Made by a program: the position numbers and the translations under genes | Assembly: GCA_016932475.1 (NCBI GenBank) | Contig: JAFGCU010000026.1 | Coordinates: forward strand, 156,111-206,185 | Source of the DNA: Anaerolineales bacterium | GTDB lineage: Bacteria; Chloroflexota; Anaerolineae; Anaerolineales; RBG-16-64-43 | Length of the DNA: 50,075 nt | Reading direction: 5' to 3' | The notes under the pieces: generated by a model | The model's database searches: none | Told to the model about the DNA's origin: nothing | The model's input: only the letters and a program-made list of their open reading frames with translations | Shown here: positions 17,002-25,221 of the stretch, piece after piece | How the letters are laid out: every line of letters begins with the position of its first letter | How positions within the stretch are numbered: position 1 is the first letter of the stretch

Positions 17002-17760
17002 ATGCGCGGACTCGGCCGTACCCTGGAATTACGAAGCAAATACCTTCTCCTGGCACCGGTGCCGCTGCGGGATGCGTTCGTCATGGTCACCGGCGCCGAC
17101 CGGACCCATTTCAAGAGCTTGTGCAACCTCTTGCGCAGCGTGGCGAAATGGGAGCCGGGAATGCGCTGCATCGTTTACGACCTCGGCCTGGAACCGGATC
17201 AGCGCTCGGAACTCGCCGGGAGCTTTCCCGGCCGCGAAGTGCGGCGCTTCGACTATTCCAGATACCCGCCGTATGTAAACATCCGGATAAACAAAGGGGA
17301 ATACGCCTGGAAGCCGGTCATTTTTGCGGAGGTGTTCCAGGAATGCCGGTGCAGTGTCGCATGGTTTGATGCGGGGAATTTGCTGTATGAACCGCTGCAT
17401 TGGATGCGCAAGGCGGTTCAGGCCAAGGGATTTTATTCCCCGCTGGCGAAAGGGACCGTGGAGGAGTGGACTCATCCGGCGACCTTGGCGTTCCTGAAGG
17501 CGGATCCGTCGATGTACGGGAAGCCAAACCTGGCGGGATATTGCGTGGCTGCCAACTTCCGTTTTCCTAAGGCCAGGTTGTTCGTCGAACGCTGGAGGGA
17601 GTGCGCGCTGGCGAGGGATTGCATCGCGCCCGAAGGATCCAACCGGTACAATCACCGGCAGGATATGTCGGTTTTATCGATCCTCGCCCACCAGATGCGA
17701 CTGCCGTTGTATCTCTCGAGGTTTCGTCTGGGGTTCGACTGCCAGCAGGATGTCGATTGA
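17002..17760 (+). CDS. DUF1647-like nucleotide-diphospho-sugar transferase
   Basis: A 252-aa protein. FVMVTGADRTHFKSL is followed by IVYDLGLEPDQR, RRFDYSRYPPYV, EYAWKPVIFAEV and VAWFDAGNLL. The order Y-D-L-G-L, R-x-F-x-Y-x-x-Y-P, W-K-P and W-x-D is the pattern of DUF1647, a group best known from animals and thought to have a glycosyltransferase GT-A fold; W-F-D would supply the metal-binding Asp. The start is ambiguous: ATG 17002 (28 bp after the GT61 stop) avoids a 41-bp overlap that ATG 16933 would need, but neither has a strong ribosome-binding site. It is probably a further sugar transferase of the cluster. Confidence 0.7.
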   Translation: MRGLGRTLELRSKYLLLAPVPLRDAFVMVTGADRTHFKSLCNLLRSVAKWEPGMRCIVYDLGLEPDQRSELAGSFPGREVRRFDYSRYPPYVNIRINKGEYAWKPVIFAEVFQECRCSVAWFDAGNLLYEPLHWMRKAVQAKGFYSPLAKGTVEEWTHPATLAFLKADPSMYGKPNLAGYCVAANFRFPKARLFVERWRECALARDCIAPEGSNRYNHRQDMSVLSILAHQMRLPLYLSRFRLGFDCQQDVD

Positions 17761-17811
17761 CCGGCGCGGGATGAGGCTTTCCATGCAGGAAGATCCAGGG
17801 AAAACCCAGGC

Positions 17812-18675
17812 ATGAAACTCTCCATCGTAACCCCGTCCTTCAATCAAGGACGGTTTCTGGATACGTGCATTCGATCGATCCTGGATCAGGAGTATCCGGA
17901 TTTGGAATATTTCGTGATGGACGGCGGATCCGCCGACGGCAGTCCGGAAATCATCCGCCGTTATGCGGACCGGCTGACCGGCTGGCGCAGCCAGCCCGAC
18001 GGCGGCCATATGGACGCCGTCCAGGAGGGGTTTGCCCGTTCCACCGGCGAGGTTATGGGCTGGCTGAATTCCGATGACATGCTCGCGCCATGGGCGTTGC
18101 GCGTCGTCGCGGAAGTGTTCCGCTGTTTCCCCGAGGTGGAGTGGATCACCAGCTTGTATCCGATGGTGATGAACGAGAACGGACTGGTGGCGGGGGCGCG
18201 ACGGTCCGAAGGGTTTAATGCCAAGGCGTTCTATCGCGGACGGAACGCCCCGTTTAGTCCGTGGTTTTACTCGAGTATGATCCAGCAGGAATCGACCTTC
18301 TGGCGGCGGGGGCTGTGGGAAAAGGCGGGTTCCAGGGTGGATAGTTCCCTGCGGGTAGCCGGCGATTTCGAATTATGGTCGCGGTTTTTCGAGCATTCCG
18401 AGCTCTGCGCGCTGGCCGTCCCGTTGGGGATTTTCCGCTTCCAGCCGGAATCTTTCACCGCCAGGGATTTCGAAGGGTACATGGAAGTTTGCCGACGCGT
18501 GCTCGCGCAGTATTCGCACAAGCCGCCCTCGCCGCTGGAATCGCTCGCGCGCCGCGTTGCGCGCGAGCTGCCGGACCGCTGGCAGCCGCTGACTGGTCTT
18601 GCCTACCCGGTTTCACACATCGTCCGGTCGACCGGCGATGCCCCTTTCGAGATCCGCAAAGCCTGGATTCTATAG
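17812..18675 (+). CDS. Family 2 glycosyltransferase, tandem copy A
   Basis: A 287-aa GT2 enzyme of the small GT-A class: LSIVTPSFNQGRFL, MDGGSADGS, then the metal-binding WLNSDDML near residues 83-90, and a conserved QQESTFWRRGLWEKAG plus GDFELWSRFFEH in the acceptor half. The Q-Q-E-S/T-F-W-R block is typical of WcaA-like enzymes of polysaccharide loci. The start at ATG 17812 fits the family N-terminus directly. It lies 19 bp upstream of a second gene of identical length with which it aligns end to end without gaps, marking a tandem duplication. Confidence 0.91.
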   Translation: MKLSIVTPSFNQGRFLDTCIRSILDQEYPDLEYFVMDGGSADGSPEIIRRYADRLTGWRSQPDGGHMDAVQEGFARSTGEVMGWLNSDDMLAPWALRVVAEVFRCFPEVEWITSLYPMVMNENGLVAGARRSEGFNAKAFYRGRNAPFSPWFYSSMIQQESTFWRRGLWEKAGSRVDSSLRVAGDFELWSRFFEHSELCALAVPLGIFRFQPESFTARDFEGYMEVCRRVLAQYSHKPPSPLESLARRVARELPDRWQPLTGLAYPVSHIVRSTGDAPFEIRKAWIL

Positions 18676-18694
18676 CCCGCAGGATGCCGCCTCG

Positions 18695-19558
18695 ATGAGA
18701 TTTACCATCGTCACCCCCTCCTTCAATCAAAATCGCTTCCTCCAGCGGTCGATGCGTTCGGTGCTCGGGCAGGAGGTTGAGGATCTCGAATACATCGTGA
18801 TCGACGGCGGGTCGACCGACGGCAGCGTGGAGACGATTAAAAAGGAAGCCGCTCGCCTCGCTTTTTGGCGCAGCCGTCCCGACCGCGGCTATGCCGACGC
18901 GCTCCACGAAGGGTTCGGGCGCTCCACCGGCGAAATCATGGGCTGGCTCAACTCCGACGACATGCTCACCCCCTGGGCGCTGCGCGCGGTGGAAAGCATC
19001 TTCCGCGCGTTGCCCGAGGTGGAATGGATCACCACGCTCTACCCTTTGGTGATGAACGAGGAGGGGATGGTCATCGCCGCGCGGCAGGGCGAAGGATACA
19101 ACGCCGGAGCGTTTTACCGTGGCCGGAATGTCCCGCTCTCGCCGCGTTTCTACACCTCCGTCATCCAGCAGGAATCCACTTTCTGGCGCAGATCGCTCTG
19201 GGAGCGGGCGGGCGCCCGAATGGACGACAGCCTTCGCATGGCCGGCGATTTCGAACTCTGGGCGCGTTTTTTCCAGCACGGCGCTTTGCACGCGGTCGGA
19301 ATCCCGATTGGGTGCTTCCGGTTTCAGAAGCAATCCTTTACCTCGAACGCGATGGCCGGTTACCTCGACGAATGCAGGACCGTTCTGCGCCGGTACCGGT
19401 ACAAGCCGCCTTCGGGAGTGGAGACAGCCGCGCGGCGGATCGCCCGGGTCCTCCCGCGGCGATTCTACAGGCTGACCGGAATGGCCTACCCGGTGTCGAA
19501 GATCCGCCAGGAAGGGCGCGGATCCGAGTGGATCGTTTACCGCGATTGGATCCTATAA
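18695..19558 (+). CDS. Family 2 glycosyltransferase, tandem copy B
   Basis: A 287-aa GT2 enzyme with FTIVTPSFNQNRFL, IDGGSTDGS, WLNSDDML, QQESTFWRRSLWERAG and GDFELWARFFQH. It is collinear with the protein at 17812 over the whole length, including the C-terminal R/K-x-W-I-L ending. The reading frame runs upstream to 18599 inside copy A. ATG 18695 is chosen because it aligns with the start of copy A. Substitutions are spread throughout rather than clustered, so the pair has diverged and may add the same sugar through different linkages or to different acceptors. Confidence 0.91.
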   Translation: MRFTIVTPSFNQNRFLQRSMRSVLGQEVEDLEYIVIDGGSTDGSVETIKKEAARLAFWRSRPDRGYADALHEGFGRSTGEIMGWLNSDDMLTPWALRAVESIFRALPEVEWITTLYPLVMNEEGMVIAARQGEGYNAGAFYRGRNVPLSPRFYTSVIQQESTFWRRSLWERAGARMDDSLRMAGDFELWARFFQHGALHAVGIPIGCFRFQKQSFTSNAMAGYLDECRTVLRRYRYKPPSGVETAARRIARVLPRRFYRLTGMAYPVSKIRQEGRGSEWIVYRDWIL

Positions 19559-19565
19559 CCCTGCC

Positions 19566-20936
19566 ATGAAAACGGCGGAACGGAAGCTTCGCATTCTGCA
19601 GATTGCCTCGGCGGTCGAAGGCGGCGGGGGCGAACAGATCTCGCTCCGCCTGCACCGCGCCTTCCGCCGGCTCGGGCATCGATCGATGCTGTTCGCCGGA
19701 CGGCTGAAGAATTTTTCGGAGGCGGACGTCTTCCAAATCCCTGACCGCTGGGACGTCTCGGCCCGGGCGCGGAACGCCCGCGCGGTTTTTTGGCGTGTGC
19801 TGGCCCTGACCGGCGGCCGCGGCGCGGCGCGCCTGTTTCCGTTCTTCGAGGCGCTGGCCTTCCCGCGGGTGACTTGGGATTTGTGGCGCGGGCACGAGGA
19901 TTTCACCCAGCCGGGTTCGCGCCAATTGCTCGCGCTTGCTCCAGAGCAACCGGACGCCGTGCTCCTGCATAATTTGCACGCGCGCTGGAACCGCCGCGAG
20001 GGTTTCTTCGACCTGGAATTCCTGCCGGAACTCGGCCGCAGCGCGCCGGTGATCCTCTTCCCGCAGGATCCGTGGCTGATCACCGGTCATTGCGGCCACC
20101 CGATTGAGTGCCCGCGCTGGCGGATCGGCTGCGGGAAATGCCCCGACCTGAAAATCTATCCCTCCGTCCGGCGGGATGCCACCGCCTGGAACTTCCGGCG
20201 CAAGCGGAGGATCTACAACCGCAGCCGGCTGTACCTTGCCGCGCCATCGCAGTGGCTGCTGGCGATGTTCGCGGAGGCGGGGATACCCCTGGCGGGAATG
20301 CGGGTGATCCGCAACGGGATCGACACCGCGCTGTTCAAACCCGGCGGCCGCCGCGCCGCGCGCGCCGAGCTCGGGCTGGATCCGAACCGGCGGATCATCC
20401 TGATCTCGGGCAACCACTTGAAGGCCAATCCGTGGAAGGGATACGGCTGGGTTCTGGAAACGGCCGAGCGGATGAGCCGGATGAAAAAACTTCCAAATGT
20501 GGATTTCCTGTGCGTCGGGGATGAGGGCGAACCGGTTGAGTTTGGCGGCGTGCGGATAATCTTCGCCGGCTTCGTCAAGGATCCTGCGCGCATGCCGGCT
20601 TACTACCGCACGGCGGACGTCTACTTTCACCCGAGCCGGGCCGATACGGCCCCGTACTCGGTCCTCGAAGCGATGGCGACCGGCCTGCCGGTCGTCGCCA
20701 CGTCGGTCGGCGGGATTCCGGAGCAGGTTGAGGACGGGCGGACGGGCCGCCTTGCCGCTCCGGGCGACGCCGAGGCGATGGCGGCGCGGCTGGCCGCGCT
20801 TCTGACCAAGCCGGAGGAAGCCGCCGCGATGGGCAGGCGCGCCCGCGCCCGCGCGGTGAAACTGTTTGACTTTACGGGATTGACTGAAGAATTTCTCGAG
20901 TGGATACAAAAAATTACCACTTCCAATAAAAAATGA
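19566..20936 (+). CDS. Family 4 glycosyltransferase (GT-B) with cysteine/histidine motif
   Basis: A 456-aa retaining GT-B enzyme. The N-terminal domain has ILQIASAVEGGGGEQISLRL and a distinctive block GHCGHPIECPRWRIGCGKC near residues 178-196, four cysteines and two histidines that look like a small metal-binding insertion seen in some colanic-acid-type GT4 proteins. The C-terminal donor domain has VIRNGIDTALFKP, ILISGNHLK, HPSRADTAPYSVLEAMATG (an Asp replaces the usual first Glu of E-x7-E) and VGGIPEQVEDGRTG. ATG 19566 lies 7 bp after the previous stop. It ends the run that starts at 13734. Confidence 0.9.
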   Translation: MKTAERKLRILQIASAVEGGGGEQISLRLHRAFRRLGHRSMLFAGRLKNFSEADVFQIPDRWDVSARARNARAVFWRVLALTGGRGAARLFPFFEALAFPRVTWDLWRGHEDFTQPGSRQLLALAPEQPDAVLLHNLHARWNRREGFFDLEFLPELGRSAPVILFPQDPWLITGHCGHPIECPRWRIGCGKCPDLKIYPSVRRDATAWNFRRKRRIYNRSRLYLAAPSQWLLAMFAEAGIPLAGMRVIRNGIDTALFKPGGRRAARAELGLDPNRRIILISGNHLKANPWKGYGWVLETAERMSRMKKLPNVDFLCVGDEGEPVEFGGVRIIFAGFVKDPARMPAYYRTADVYFHPSRADTAPYSVLEAMATGLPVVATSVGGIPEQVEDGRTGRLAAPGDAEAMAARLAALLTKPEEAAAMGRRARARAVKLFDFTGLTEEFLEWIQKITTSNKK

Positions 20937-20958
20937 GACATACCCGTGCCTAAACTCT

Positions 20959-21019
20959 CCCTCATCCCTGCCTTCTCCCGGCGTACGCTGGGAGAAGGTG
21001 GCCGAAGGCCGGATGAGGG
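20959..21019 (+). repeat. REP-like intergenic palindrome
   Basis: Nested perfect inverted repeats: CCCTCATCC (20959-20967) pairs with GGATGAGGG (21011-21019) and CCTTCTCCC (20971-20979) pairs with GGGAGAAGG (20990-20998), with a near-palindromic loop GGCGTACGCT. The right side also carries TGGCCGAAGGCC. This is the look of a dispersed REP-type element rather than a gene-specific terminator, as no T-run follows. It occupies the 149-bp gap between a GT4 and a GT2 gene and may separate two transcription units. Confidence 0.72.
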
Positions 21020-21072
21020 TGGTGAAAAGCGGGGATCCACCCCTTTACATCCGGTCTCTTCTGCCCCTTCGG

Positions 21073-21078
21073 TATAAT
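21073..21078 (+). promoter_or_regulatory. Putative -10 element before the GT2/GT-C block
   Basis: An exact TATAAT ends only 7 nt before ATG 21086, with AAGGA overlapping the same stretch. If used, the transcript would be leaderless or nearly so. No -35 match is visible at normal spacing (TTTACA at 21044-21049 is 23 nt away), so this is tentative. Confidence 0.35.
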
Positions 21079-21085
21079 CGAAGGA

Positions 21086-21994
21086 ATGCCGTCCTCCCCG
21101 CTGATTTCCATCGTCATCCCATCCTTCAATCAAGGCGCCTTCCTCGAAGAGTGCCTGCGTTCGGTATTGGACCAATCCCACCCCCGCAAGGAAATTATTG
21201 TCATCGACGGCGGTTCGACCGACTCGAGCCGGGAAATCCTGGGCAAGTACGAGCGGAGGCTGGATTTCTGGATCAGCGAGCAGGACCGCGGCCAGGCGCA
21301 TGCGGTCAACAAGGGCTGGGCGCGCGCGAAGGGGGACGTGCTGGGTTGGCTCAACTCCGACGATCGCCTGGAGGCCGGCGCGCTCGCGGCCGCGGCCGCG
21401 GCGTACGCCTCCCATCCGGGTGTGGCGGTCCTCTACGGCGACGTGCAGGAGATCGGCCATGCCGGCGGGGTGATCGGGAAGAAGACCATGGCAGGGTACG
21501 GACTCCGTTCGCTTTTACTTGGAAAAAACATGGGGCAGCCCGGCGTGTTCATCCCGCGGCGGACGTACGCCGCCGTGGGCGGTCTTGCGGAGGAGCTCCA
21601 TTTCGCGCTCGACTTCGAGTATTTTCTGCGGGTGTGGTCCGCATTCCCGGACGGGGGCGCTTATATCCCGCAGACCGTGGCTTCCTCACGGGTGTGGGAA
21701 GCGTCGAAAACGCTGAACCGGGGGGAGCGCTTCGGCGGGGAATACCGCGTTGTTCTGGAAAAATATTTCGACCGTGGAGATCTTCCGCCGGAGATTCGCG
21801 CGCTGCGGAAGAAATCTTTCTCGCGGTCGGTGTATTTCCGGCAGGCGCGGATCTTCCTGCGCGGGGGAAAAGTGCGCGCCGGGTTGGGCGACCTGTTCCA
21901 GGCGATGCGGTTGGAGGAATCGCCGGTCGAGGCGGCGCGCCTGGCGTACGCGGTCCTGCGGGCGCTTCTGGAGCGGAACAAATATGCGTCCTGA
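21086..21994 (+). CDS. Family 2 glycosyltransferase
   Basis: A 302-aa GT2 enzyme: ISIVIPSFNQGAFL, VIDGGSTDSS, then WLNSDDRL near residues 90-97 as the metal site and LHFALDFEYFLRVW in the acceptor half. The last 70 residues are basic and helical (SFSRSVYFRQARIFLRGGK), possibly membrane-associating. AAGGA sits directly upstream of ATG 21086. The 3' end overlaps the next membrane-protein gene by 11 bp. It resembles the tandem pair at 17812/18695 in the N-terminal motifs but has a different C-terminal half. Confidence 0.9.
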   Translation: MPSSPLISIVIPSFNQGAFLEECLRSVLDQSHPRKEIIVIDGGSTDSSREILGKYERRLDFWISEQDRGQAHAVNKGWARAKGDVLGWLNSDDRLEAGALAAAAAAYASHPGVAVLYGDVQEIGHAGGVIGKKTMAGYGLRSLLLGKNMGQPGVFIPRRTYAAVGGLAEELHFALDFEYFLRVWSAFPDGGAYIPQTVASSRVWEASKTLNRGERFGGEYRVVLEKYFDRGDLPPEIRALRKKSFSRSVYFRQARIFLRGGKVRAGLGDLFQAMRLEESPVEAARLAYAVLRALLERNKYAS

Positions 21995-23621
21995 ACCCGG
22001 TTTCCTCCGGCGGCACTGGCCGCTCCTCGCCGCGGCGGCGCTGTGGCTGGTGATTTTCGGCGCGATCCTGGCGCAGATATTCTCGATCAGCGGCGGGCGC
22101 CTCATCTATGCGTCCGACGACGTGTACATCCACATGTCCATCTCCAAAAATATCGCCCGCCACGGCGTGTGGGGGGTGACGCCGTTCGCGTTCACCTCCT
22201 GCGCCAGCTCGATCCTGTGGCCGGTTTTGATCGCGCTGACGTACGCGCTCTTCGGCGTGAACGAATGGAGCCCGCTGCTTCTGAATTTGGGGATCTCGCT
22301 CGCCCTGCTGGCGGTCGTGTATCGCGGCTTGCGCGCGCGCGGGCGCGGGGACTGGTTTTGCGCGGCGGTGCTGGCGGGATTGATTTTATTCGTTCCGTTT
22401 GCGGCGATCGCCTTCGACGGCATGGAGCACATGCTGCAGATTCTGATCTTCGTCCTGTTCGCCGAGCGGCTGCTGGCCGCGCTTGGCCGCGAGGATGCCG
22501 CCCGGCCGGATATTTGGTTCTTTGCGCTTGCCGGCGCGCTGACGCTCATCCGCTATGAGGGGTTGTTCCTGGCCGGCGCGGCGGCGGTGCTGCTGGCGTG
22601 GCGCCGGCGGTGGGCTTCCGCCCTCCTAATCCTGGCGGCCGCCGCCCTGCCGGTGGCGATCATGGCGGGCGTATCGCTGGCCCAGGGGTGGTACCCAATT
22701 CCGAATTCGGTTCTGATCAAAAGCGCGCCGTTCACCGACATCATCCCCGAAGCGCCGGCGCAGATCCTCACCCGGCCGCTGCGCTACATCACCGGGCGGG
22801 ATTACATCTTTGCGCTGGTGCTGCTTATTCTGCTTTCCTGGGTGCAAACGGCCGGTGCGGCGGTGCGCGGAAAATTATTCCCGCGACTCGCGCCGGGCGT
22901 GTTCTTTCTGATGATCGTTTCCGCGCACGGTGCGCTGATTAATATGGAATGGTTTTATCGCCACGCCGCCTACCTCATCGCGCTCGGCGTGTGGGCGCTC
23001 GAGGCCGCCTTGCCCCCGGGAGGATGGGCCTTGCGTATTCCCGCCGGAGCGGCGGCGCGCATTGCCGCCGGGATCCTGGCGACGATGCTGGCATACCCCT
23101 TCGCGGGGAGGGCATCCGGGGCGATCCTCCATACGCCGCCGGCGGCGCGCAACATTTACGAGATGCAATATCAAATGGCGATGTTCATAAACCGGTATTA
23201 TCCCGAAGGCCCGGTGGCGGCCAACGATATCGGCGCCGTCGCCTTCTTTAACGAGTTCCCGCTTCTGGATCTGTACGGCCTGGCGTCGATGGACGTGGCG
23301 CGCGCAAAACTCGGCGGCATGTACGACTCGTCGATGATCGAGCGGCTGGTCCGCGAAAGCGGCGCGACGGTGGTCGTCGTGTACGATTACTGGTTCGACC
23401 GCTACGGCGGCCTGCCGCAATCCTGGGTCAAGGTCGGTGAGTGGCGCTTTACGGATTGTTACGTGTGCGGCGGGGATGTCGTCTCTTTTTATGCTCCGGA
23501 TCCCGCCCGGGCGGACGCGCTGCGCGCGCAATTGGAGGAGTTTGCGGGCAGCCTGCCCGCGCGGGTGAAGTTCGTCCCGGTGACGGAGCCTGGATCGGTG
23601 GAGGATACGCATGGCGGCTGA
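21984..23621 (+). CDS. Polytopic GT-C-like membrane protein (paralogue 4 of 7)
   Basis: A 545-aa membrane protein. The first helix lies at about residues 12-34, then the signature loop YASDDVYIHMSISKNIARHG, GVTPFAF, SSILWPV, FDGMEHMLQ, a soluble tail with ANDIGAVAFF and LLDLYGLASM, and a final VVYDYWFDRYGG. The Asp pair after the first helix and the multi-helix body fit a GT-C fold. The same blocks in the same order recur in the protein at 25218, making the two a clear pair. ATG 21984 overlaps the GT2 stop by 11 bp; the frame extends further upstream but only inside the GT2 gene. Likely transfers a lipid-linked sugar outside the membrane. Confidence 0.72.
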   Translation: MRPEPGFLRRHWPLLAAAALWLVIFGAILAQIFSISGGRLIYASDDVYIHMSISKNIARHGVWGVTPFAFTSCASSILWPVLIALTYALFGVNEWSPLLLNLGISLALLAVVYRGLRARGRGDWFCAAVLAGLILFVPFAAIAFDGMEHMLQILIFVLFAERLLAALGREDAARPDIWFFALAGALTLIRYEGLFLAGAAAVLLAWRRRWASALLILAAAALPVAIMAGVSLAQGWYPIPNSVLIKSAPFTDIIPEAPAQILTRPLRYITGRDYIFALVLLILLSWVQTAGAAVRGKLFPRLAPGVFFLMIVSAHGALINMEWFYRHAAYLIALGVWALEAALPPGGWALRIPAGAAARIAAGILATMLAYPFAGRASGAILHTPPAARNIYEMQYQMAMFINRYYPEGPVAANDIGAVAFFNEFPLLDLYGLASMDVARAKLGGMYDSSMIERLVRESGATVVVVYDYWFDRYGGLPQSWVKVGEWRFTDCYVCGGDVVSFYAPDPARADALRAQLEEFAGSLPARVKFVPVTEPGSVEDTHGG

Positions 23622-25221
23622 AAAAGGATTTCGGGGTCCGGGAGGACGGGCGCAATGGCCGCTATGGACGGCATGGGGATTGTTTTTAATCCTCCTGGGG
23701 ATCACCCTCTCGGCGCAGATTTCCTCCGGGCAGATTTTGCTTCCGGATGAGGATGCCTACCAGCGGCTGGCCGTCGCGAAAAACCTCGCCGGCCGGTTGG
23801 CGTGGGAGATTTTGCCGGGTGAGTTCACCTCGGCATTCGGCACCCTGTTGTGGCCGCTGCTGCTGGCGCCGGTTTTCCTGCTGTTCGGCGCGAACGCTCT
23901 CTGGCCCGTGATCCTAAACGCAATTCTGTCCCTCGTCCTGATCGCGCTGGCGTATCGCTTTATCCGTGAGGCGATTGCTTCTCCGGCCGCGCAGGCGGTA
24001 TTGATGGCGGTCCTGATCGCCGGTCTGCCGCTGGCCCCGCTGGCGGCGGCCGGGATGGAACACGTGCTGTTCCTTGTCCTGATGCTCCTCTTCCTCGAGC
24101 AGTGGGCGCGCCGGATGCAGGATTCTTCAAGGGCGGGTGTGGCGCCAATGGCCCTGACGGCCTTCCTGCTGGCCTCGACCCGCTATGAAGGAATGCTGCT
24201 GATTGCGCTCGCCGCTTTCTTCCTGCTCCTCAAAAAGGATTACCGCGCGGCCGCCCTGCTGCCATGCGCGGCGGCGTTGCCGCTTGCGGTTTTTGGAATT
24301 ATTTCCTGGAAGGCGGGATGGCTTCCCGTGCCCTCGTCGGTGTATCTGCGGCGCGCGGAAATGATCCCGGCCGACCTATCGCAGTGGCCGTCGGTCGTGT
24401 TCCGGTCGCTGGATGTCCTCGGGGTAAACCCCGACTTGCGTGGAGTGGTTCTTCTGCTGACGCTGATCCCGGCTTGGCTGGGGATCACCGGCCGTCTGAA
24501 ATCCGTCCGCGAGCGGGAGTTCCACGCTCCGGCGTTTGCCTTCCTGACCATCCTGGCTTACCTCACCTTGGTCGGGAACCGCGGTTACCGCTACGATGCC
24601 TGGCTGGTGATGCTCGGGGCCTGGGCGATCCTCCCCGCGCTCGGGAAAATCCTTCCCGTGGATTTCCGGGATTTGCGGAAGGATGCGGTGACGCTGTTCG
24701 CGGGCGGAGCGCTGGCGGTCCTGCTCGCGTTCCCATTGATCAACCGGGGAGTGCAGGGCGCGATCCAGTTCAACCAGTCCATGGACCGGACCAAAGGGAT
24801 TGTCCGGTTGGCAGCCGATTGGGCGGCCGATTGCGGGTCCGGACCGGTTGCGACCGACGCGCCGGGGACTATCGTGTTCCAGACCGGGAACGACGCGGTC
24901 GTGGATATGAGCGGATTTGTCGGCCTGCGCGCTTTCCGCGAACGGCGCGCGGGGGAAATTCGGGCGGAGTGGATGCGCACGGAAGCGGAACGCTCCGGCG
25001 CGGTCGCGGCGGTCATTTTCCATCCGGCCCTGCAGGCCCAGGCGGCGCAGATCTGGGCCCGCGCCGGGGGTTGGATGCGGACCGGATGCGCCGTGTGCGG
25101 GTCGGCGGAGATTTTCTTCCTGTCGGACGATCCGGCACGGCAGGCTTGCACGGTTTCCTTCCTGAAAGACCTCCCCCTCGAGGTCGCACCATTGAACCCG
25201 GAAGGCGGAACGGCGGAATGA
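23611..25221 (+). CDS. Polytopic GT-C-like membrane protein (paralogue 5 of 7)
   Basis: A 536-aa membrane protein in the middle of the tandem run. It keeps the layout of its neighbours (helix at about 18-36, LLPDEDAYQRLAVAKNLAG, EFTSAFGTLLWPL, AAGMEHVLF, STRYEGMLLI) but the first-loop acidic pair is Asp-Glu-Asp and the C-terminal soluble part reads ATDAPGTIVF and VVDMSGFVGLRAF rather than the L-D-L-Y-G-L-A form. It is therefore a more diverged copy. It overlaps the previous gene by 11 bp and the next by 4 bp. Donor and acceptor unknown. Confidence 0.7.
   Translation: MAAEKGFRGPGGRAQWPLWTAWGLFLILLGITLSAQISSGQILLPDEDAYQRLAVAKNLAGRLAWEILPGEFTSAFGTLLWPLLLAPVFLLFGANALWPVILNAILSLVLIALAYRFIREAIASPAAQAVLMAVLIAGLPLAPLAAAGMEHVLFLVLMLLFLEQWARRMQDSSRAGVAPMALTAFLLASTRYEGMLLIALAAFFLLLKKDYRAAALLPCAAALPLAVFGIISWKAGWLPVPSSVYLRRAEMIPADLSQWPSVVFRSLDVLGVNPDLRGVVLLLTLIPAWLGITGRLKSVREREFHAPAFAFLTILAYLTLVGNRGYRYDAWLVMLGAWAILPALGKILPVDFRDLRKDAVTLFAGGALAVLLAFPLINRGVQGAIQFNQSMDRTKGIVRLAADWAADCGSGPVATDAPGTIVFQTGNDAVVDMSGFVGLRAFRERRAGEIRAEWMRTEAERSGAVAAVIFHPALQAQAAQIWARAGGWMRTGCAVCGSAEIFFLSDDPARQACTVSFLKDLPLEVAPLNPEGGTAE

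Noticed and set aside
21044-21078. Full -35/-10 promoter with TTTACA and TATAAT
   Set aside because: The spacer is 23 nt, outside the normal 16-19 nt range; only the -10 is kept as tentative.
24264-25217. Long in-frame upstream extension of the gene at 25218
   Set aside because: The extension lies wholly inside the coding region of the previous membrane protein, is Gly/Arg/Pro-rich and lacks membrane helices. ATG 25218 with a 4-bp overlap fits the operon.
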